Below are positions 6,003 through 9,001 of a stretch of DNA of 9,001 bases, piece by piece. The stretch's first letter is position 1. Each line of letters begins with the position of its first letter. The position numbers and the translations under genes are program-made. Below the pieces are notes generated by a model. It was not told the origin of the DNA. It saw only the letters and a program-made list of their open reading frames with translations, and made no database searches. The DNA comes from JANNHK01 sp031404355 (lineage in GTDB: Bacteria; Actinomycetota; Acidimicrobiia; IMCC26256; PALSA-610): assembly GCA_031404355.1 (NCBI GenBank), contig JANNHK010000360.1, positions 1 to 9,001 on the forward strand. The letters run 5' to 3'.

Positions 6003-7937
6003 TTACGCGCCGCGGCGGCGCAGGAGCCGGGCCGGCTTTGCGGCCTGTCCGTGGGTCTGCTGCGCGCACGCGGCGCACCACAGGTCGGGTTCACCGATCA
6101 CGTAGACAAGGCAGTCGATGCAACACGCCCGGCGGCACTGTGCGCACTGCGCTACCGATTCGACGTCGAAGTGCAACATGCACCGCGTGTTCGTGAGATC
6201 GGGCGCCCGATGGATCGTCGTGGTCTCGATCGGTGCGGACGCCGTTGCCAGCGCGGCGGGCGCAGCGGGCGCGGCGGGGTCGACCGCCACCGGCGGCACG
6301 ACGGGTTGCGCCGGGAGCGGGACTTGCATGGACGCCTGCGCGCCGGCGATGCGGTGCGGTTCCGGCCAGTGGAGCACGACCCCGCCTGCGCCGGAAACGG
6401 TGTCGGCGAGCGCGGGGTCGTCGCTCACCAGAATGGCTTGCACGTCGTTGGCGCCGGCGAGGAGCGCGACTGCTGCCCGGCGCGGGCCGGGCGTGATGCC
6501 GTCGAGCGCGCCGTCGAGAACGAGGGGTAGGCGGCCGGCGAGGACGTCGCCGCGGCGGTAGGCGTCGAGCAGGGCGCTGACGGCGAGCAGCAGGTCTTCG
6601 CGATCGAGGGTCACGAGGTGCGCGTCGCGGGCGCCATCGAGACGGATCAGCTCGTTCTCGAGGTCGATCACGGCGGCCGCGTGAAGGTCGCGCTCGCGTG
6701 CCAGCGCGATCAGTTCCGCGTCGTCGGCCGTCACCACGGGCGCGGGCTGCGGTTCGGGTTCGGGCGCCGGCACTGCGAACTCCGACACCGCGTTTGCGGC
6801 CTGTTCGCCTCGCAAGTACTCGAGTTCGACTCGAAGCGGTGTGCTCTCGGGGTGCTCGACTCGCAGGGCGCGCAGTTCGGCGGCCAGATCGTCGCCGGGG
6901 AAGTGCCCGAGCAGTTCTGCGGCCCGCGCCCGGAGCACGAGCGCACCTTCGACGAGTTCCGCTTCTGTCGGCCCGGTGCTGCCGGCGCCCGCCGCCTGCC
7001 GACGGGCGTCCTCGAGCTCGCCCTCGGCCTCGGCCAGTTCGACTGCGGCACGGTTCCTCGCGACCGGGTCGGCGACGACGCCCTGGGCCACGTTGACGAG
7101 GAACGACGCGTACGACTCGATTCCCGCGACCGCGAGTGCTTCCTGCTCGGCGCGCACCGCGGCGTCGTAGCGGGCGATCGCGCCTGGCCGGTCGCGGCGT
7201 TTCGCCTCGCTTACTTCGGCTTCGGCTTCGCCGACCGCGCGGTGGAGCGCGTCGATCTCGACGCGAGCCGCGCCGGTGACGATTCCGCCCTGAGCAACCG
7301 ACATTGCCGCGCGGGCCGCCTGGACACGGGCGACGAGGTCGTCGAGGTTCGGCGGCGGAGCCGCCGGCGTTTGCGCGATGTGGCGGTCCCACTCGTCGGC
7401 CAGCACCAGCGCGGCCGCAAGCGGTACCGCCTCGAGGGTGAGTAGCTGCCGATTGATCTCGTCGATGCGTGGCCCGTACTCGTCGGCGAGAGGCTCGGGG
7501 GGAACGACGCCAACCGGTGCGGGCGCCGCAACCGGTGCGGGCACGGGCAGTCGGGCGCGGGCGCGTTCATAGGCGGCTTCCGCGCGATGGCGGGCCAAAC
7601 GGCGTGATGCGTGGGCGGCGGCCAGCTCGTCGCGCCGCTGCGCCCATACCAACCGCCACTGGGCACGCAGCGCTTCCTGGCCGAGCACCGAGGGGGCACT
7701 GGGCGGAAGCAGCGGCGACGGCAGACTGCGAGCCGAGACGAACCGGCCCGCGATCTCGATCGTGCCGTCGGCTCCGGAGGGCCGGGGACCGACGACCGTG
7801 GTCGCGATCCAGCGCGCCGCCGCGCTCCGCGCGGACGGAGATGCCAGCACGCAGGCGAAGCCACCGCCGAGCGGGAGTGCTCCCCCTGGCGTCTGGACCT
7901 CGACAAGCCGCAGTCGCGTCGATATGTCGGCCTGCAT
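6003..7937 (-). CDS. SMC/RecN-like coiled-coil protein with degenerate ATPase motifs and C-terminal B-box-like zinc finger
   Basis: A 644-residue protein of no named family known to me. Residues 1-60 look like an ABC-ATPase head start (strand, GGFACVL, then a helix ending WIATTVVG), but where a Walker A loop would sit there is ASPSARSA (32-39), with no invariant Gly or Lys. Heptad-like, Ala/Glu/Arg-rich helices follow (about 86-130, 152-185, 197-275, 295-345 and 405-440), broken by Pro-rich linkers (131-149, 389-400). Residues 469-510 resemble a C-terminal ATPase lobe: LPLVLDGALD is a Walker B-like strand (catalytic Glu replaced by Gly) and AILVSDDPALAD corresponds to the switch strand. After a Pro/Ala linker (539-571), residues 586-624 carry four paired ligand sets C-x2-H, C-x2-C, C-x2-C and C-x2-C, like a B-box zinc finger. 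No signal peptide or membrane segment is seen. ATG 7937 has GAGG 7 bases upstream. First gene of the leftward unit. Confidence 0.75.
   Translation of the reverse strand: MQADISTRLRLVEVQTPGGALPLGGGFACVLASPSARSAAARWIATTVVGPRPSGADGTIEIAGRFVSARSLPSPLLPPSAPSVLGQEALRAQWRLVWAQRRDELAAAHASRRLARHRAEAAYERARARLPVPAPVAAPAPVGVVPPEPLADEYGPRIDEINRQLLTLEAVPLAAALVLADEWDRHIAQTPAAPPPNLDDLVARVQAARAAMSVAQGGIVTGAARVEIDALHRAVGEAEAEVSEAKRRDRPGAIARYDAAVRAEQEALAVAGIESYASFLVNVAQGVVADPVARNRAAVELAEAEGELEDARRQAAGAGSTGPTEAELVEGALVLRARAAELLGHFPGDDLAAELRALRVEHPESTPLRVELEYLRGEQAANAVSEFAVPAPEPEPQPAPVVTADDAELIALARERDLHAAAVIDLENELIRLDGARDAHLVTLDREDLLLAVSALLDAYRRGDVLAGRLPLVLDGALDGITPGPRRAAVALLAGANDVQAILVSDDPALADTVSGAGGVVLHWPEPHRIAGAQASMQVPLPAQPVVPPVAVDPAAPAAPAALATASAPIETTTIHRAPDLTNTRCMLHFDVESVAQCAQCRRACCIDCLVYVIGEPDLWCAACAQQTHGQAAKPARLLRRRGA
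7511..7542. repeat. 14-base direct repeat, 18-base period
   Basis: CAACCGGTGCGGGC occurs at 7511-7524 and again at 7529-7542. The 18-base period keeps frame and encodes the repeated Ala-Pro-Ala-Pro-Val linker around residues 132-142 of the coiled-coil protein, pointing to a recent in-frame duplication in a flexible linker. Confidence 0.7.
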
Positions 7938-7944
7938 TACCCCG

Positions 7945-7948
7945 CCTC
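7945..7948 (-). promoter_or_regulatory. Ribosome binding site of the coiled-coil/zinc-finger gene
   Basis: On the minus strand GAGG lies 7 bases before ATG 7937, a normal Shine-Dalgarno spacing, and supports this ATG as the start. Confidence 0.5.
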
Positions 7949-7956
7949 GGATCCGT

Positions 7957-7980
7957 CCCCACCGCCGGCCGACGGTGGGG
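7957..7980. repeat. Inverted repeat, 8-base perfect arms, in the leader of the leftward unit
   Basis: CCCCACCG at 7957-7964 and CGGTGGGG at 7973-7980 are perfect complements around an 8-base loop. The structure starts 20 bases upstream of ATG 7937 and just above the Shine-Dalgarno sequence. If transcription starts near 7985, it would be a strong hairpin in the 5' untranslated leader; otherwise it may be an operator. Confidence 0.6.
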
Positions 7981-7991
7981 TCGATTTCCTC

Positions 7992-8019
7992 AGGTTACTG
8001 GTCATGCCCGGCCTCTGAA
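7992..8019 (-). promoter_or_regulatory. Candidate promoter for the leftward unit
   Basis: On the minus strand TAACCT (plus-strand 7992-7997) fits a TANNNT -10 box, and TTCAGA, 16 bases further upstream (plus-strand 8014-8019), matches the -35 consensus TTGACA at four of six positions. The start would lie near 7985, giving a leader of about 48 bases that includes the 7957-7980 hairpin. Confidence 0.35.
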
Positions 8020-8089
8020 CAGGGTCGTACGATCCACTCCCGATGGCTCCCACGCCGCCGCGCCCGGTCGACCCCGTCAGTCGTCGGCC

Positions 8090-8113
8090 CGGCGATAGTC
8101 CGACAAATCGCCG
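8090..8113. repeat. Inverted repeat, 7-base perfect arms, 10-base spacer
   Basis: CGGCGAT at 8090-8096 and ATCGCCG at 8107-8113 are perfect complements. It lies in the middle of the divergent spacer, beyond both candidate promoters; a protein-binding site or part of a structured RNA is possible. Confidence 0.5.
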
Positions 8114-8177
8114 ATTCGGGCACGTACTCCATCGGCCCGGTCCAGCCCACGGTAGAGGTTTCCGCCGTCGGTGTGAC

Positions 8178-8192
8178 ATTGGCGTCGCCAAT
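8178..8192. repeat. 15-base palindrome (operator-like)
   Basis: ATTGGCGTCGCCAAT has perfect 7-base arms around a single central T, the shape expected of a site for a homodimeric helix-turn-helix regulator. It lies about 168 bases upstream of ATG 8361 and 240 upstream of ATG 7937. A second GC hairpin (GGCCC 8196-8200 / GGGCC 8205-8209) directly follows. No regulator gene is present in the window. Confidence 0.5.
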
Positions 8193-8302
8193 CCGGGCCC
8201 GACGGGGCCGAGAGGCGGAATCTGCCCCGTCCTGGATACAGTGATGCCACGCGCGGTGCTCGACGGCGGCAGGCAAATGTCTGCTTTATCCGGGAATCAC
8301 CA

Positions 8303-8332
8303 GTGACAATCGCGCCCCGCGTGTCCTACGAT
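8303..8332 (+). promoter_or_regulatory. Candidate promoter of the rightward coiled-coil gene
   Basis: GTGACA at 8303-8308 (five of six matches to TTGACA) and TACGAT at 8327-8332 (TANNNT) are 18 bases apart. The start would lie near 8339, giving a leader of about 22 bases that contains AGGGGG (8352-8357), a Shine-Dalgarno-like run only 3 bases before ATG 8361. Confidence 0.45.
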
Positions 8333-8360
8333 CTTCCTGAATTTACCGGGTAGGGGGTCC

Positions 8361-9001
8361 ATGGCCGAGCGTGCAGGGCGCGAGGGTTCAGGGCGCGAGG
8401 GTGCACGGCGCGTCTTGCGGCTGGTTGCCGCCCGCCGAGCGGCGCCCGCCGCGGCCGTGGTGCGTTTCCACCCCCGCCTCACGGTGCTCACCGGCTTCGC
8501 CCCCGACACTCCCCGGTGGCTGGCGAGCCTTCTCGAACCCGGTGCCGCGAACAGCAAGCCCGACGTCGACATCCCCAACACCGACATTGTGGTGTCGCTC
8601 GACCAGCAGCAACTTCCACCCGATGCGGTGGCGGCATTCTTGATCCGCGCTCACGACCCGGTGCTCACCGCCGATCGGCTCCGCGCCATCCTCGCCGATC
8701 GGGCCACCGACACCGATCGAAGCCTCCGGACCCGCGCGGACGAGCTCTCCCGCCGCATCGCCGAACTCCAGTCCCGCCGCCGCGACATCACTCGGCGTCG
8801 TTCGAGAGTGATCGAACAGCTCGAGCGGGCGCGTGCCCGCGCTGCCGAGCCCGACCTCGACATCTGGCTCCACTCGGAAGCCGACGCGCTCGCCGATGAA
8901 ATCCTCGCGCTCGATACCGAGATCGCGCACACGCGCCCCAGCAGCGAGGCCCATTCCGACCTGCTGAAGTGGGAGCGGGTCATCAGCGAGGCCCACGGGC
9001 G
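8361..9001 (+). CDS. Coiled-coil protein with degenerate P-loop-like N-terminus (3' truncated by window)
   Basis: The frame is open from ATG 8361 to the window end, showing 213 residues; the C-terminus is missing. After an Arg/Gly-rich start (1-27), residues 34-59 read like the first strand, loop and helix of an ABC/SMC ATPase: VRFHPRLTVLTGFAPDTPRWLASLL in two adjoining parts (34-45, 46-58). The loop G45-F-A-P-D-T-P-R52 lacks the Lys and Ser/Thr that bind nucleotide, so it is a degenerate or lost Walker A. A short strand region (70-81, IVVSLD) follows, then long charged helices with heptad character from about 103 to 192, as in the first arm of an SMC-like protein. I recognise no named family. 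It is divergent from a similarly built coiled-coil protein across a 423-base spacer, which hints that the two are partners or diverged copies. The start is supported by AGGGGG and a promoter upstream. Whether a C-terminal ATPase lobe exists cannot be seen. Confidence 0.7.
   Translation, partial: MAERAGREGSGREGARRVLRLVAARRAAPAAAVVRFHPRLTVLTGFAPDTPRWLASLLEPGAANSKPDVDIPNTDIVVSLDQQQLPPDAVAAFLIRAHDPVLTADRLRAILADRATDTDRSLRTRADELSRRIAELQSRRRDITRRRSRVIEQLERARARAAEPDLDIWLHSEADALADEILALDTEIAHTRPSSEAHSDLLKWERVISEAHG
8374..8403. repeat. Tandem 15-base repeat in the 5' coding end
   Basis: CAGGGCGCGAGGGTT (8374-8388) is followed directly by CAGGGCGCGAGGGTG (8389-8403), differing at the last base. The unit is a multiple of three and encodes GREGS then GREGA (residues 6-15), so copy changes would lengthen or shorten the N-terminal tail without breaking the frame. 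Confidence 0.8.

Larger units (their letters stand above)
7938..8360. other. 423-base divergent intergenic region with several inverted repeats
   Basis: No open frame here has convincing coding pattern or recognisable protein. The longest frames (8043-8306 on +, 7995-8276 on -) encode low-complexity, Arg/Pro-rich sequences and lack ribosome sites. It separates the starts of two divergent coiled-coil genes and is much longer than other gaps in the window (4-base overlap up to 53 bases). It holds three clear inverted repeats and a candidate promoter at each end. It could carry operators, a small RNA or a structured leader; none of these can be proven by reading. Confidence 0.6.

Noticed and set aside
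5295..6530. 411-codon open frame on the plus strand
   Set aside because: It lies opposite PPK2 and the coiled-coil gene, whose products show real motifs; its own translation shows none.
6091..7392. 433-codon minus-strand frame inside the coiled-coil gene
   Set aside because: It is extremely Arg/Pro-rich and in another phase of the same strand as the better-supported 644-residue frame with its zinc-finger ligands.
7995..8276. 93-codon minus-strand frame in the divergent spacer
   Set aside because: No ribosome site or recognisable sequence; it includes two of the inverted repeats and the frame is easily open by chance at this base composition.
8388..8996. 202-codon minus-strand frame opposite the rightward coiled-coil gene
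   Set aside because: The plus-strand frame has a promoter, a ribosome-site-like run and heptad pattern; the minus frame shows Gly/Val-rich shadow composition.
1..9001. CRISPR array, tRNA/rRNA genes, insertion sequence or phage attachment site
   Set aside because: No regularly spaced repeats, no cloverleaf-like sequence, no transposase or integrase frame, and no terminal inverted repeats were seen on reading both strands.

Overview
The window is a stretch of high-G+C chromosomal DNA with dense, codon-biased genes (G or C at most third positions), several GTG/TTG starts and actinobacterial-type protein families. The best guess is an uncultured or marine actinobacterium, possibly of the class Acidimicrobiia. 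This assignment is inference from base composition and protein style only; no rRNA or tRNA gene is present to confirm it.

Layout. Left half, + strand: the C-terminal end of a secernin/peptidase C69-like protein (2-400), a FadD19-type acyl-CoA ligase (TTG start at 445, to 2013), and a YyaL/SPATA20-type protein with a thioredoxin-like N-terminus (2010-4052), coupled to the ligase gene by a 4-base GTGA overlap. Right half, - strand, read from right to left: a 644-residue coiled-coil protein that resembles a degenerate SMC/RecN-like ATPase with a C-terminal B-box-like zinc finger (7937-6003), a class III-like polyphosphate kinase 2 (5984-5184), a ketosteroid-isomerase/SnoaL-like protein (5154-4768) and a conserved-looking protein of unknown function (4714-4034). 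These four genes are 18, 29 and 53 bases apart and could be one transcription unit. The two blocks converge and overlap tail to tail by 19 bases (4034-4052). Far right, + strand: a second coiled-coil protein with a degenerate P-loop-like N-terminus (8361 to beyond the window end), divergent from the first across a 423-base non-coding region that holds three inverted repeats.

How the parts may work together. The ligase and the ketosteroid-isomerase-like protein both resemble steroid catabolism enzymes, but they lie in opposite convergent units, so a shared pathway is only a suggestion. The PPK2 would interconvert polyphosphate and nucleotides. The part that fits no system I know is the divergent pair of SMC-like, apparently ATPase-dead coiled-coil proteins, one of them with a zinc finger, around a palindrome-rich spacer. 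A second theme is that three genes (445 +, 5984 -, 5154 -) lack a Shine-Dalgarno sequence and have a TANNNT box ending 6-8 bases before the start codon, as expected for leaderless transcripts.
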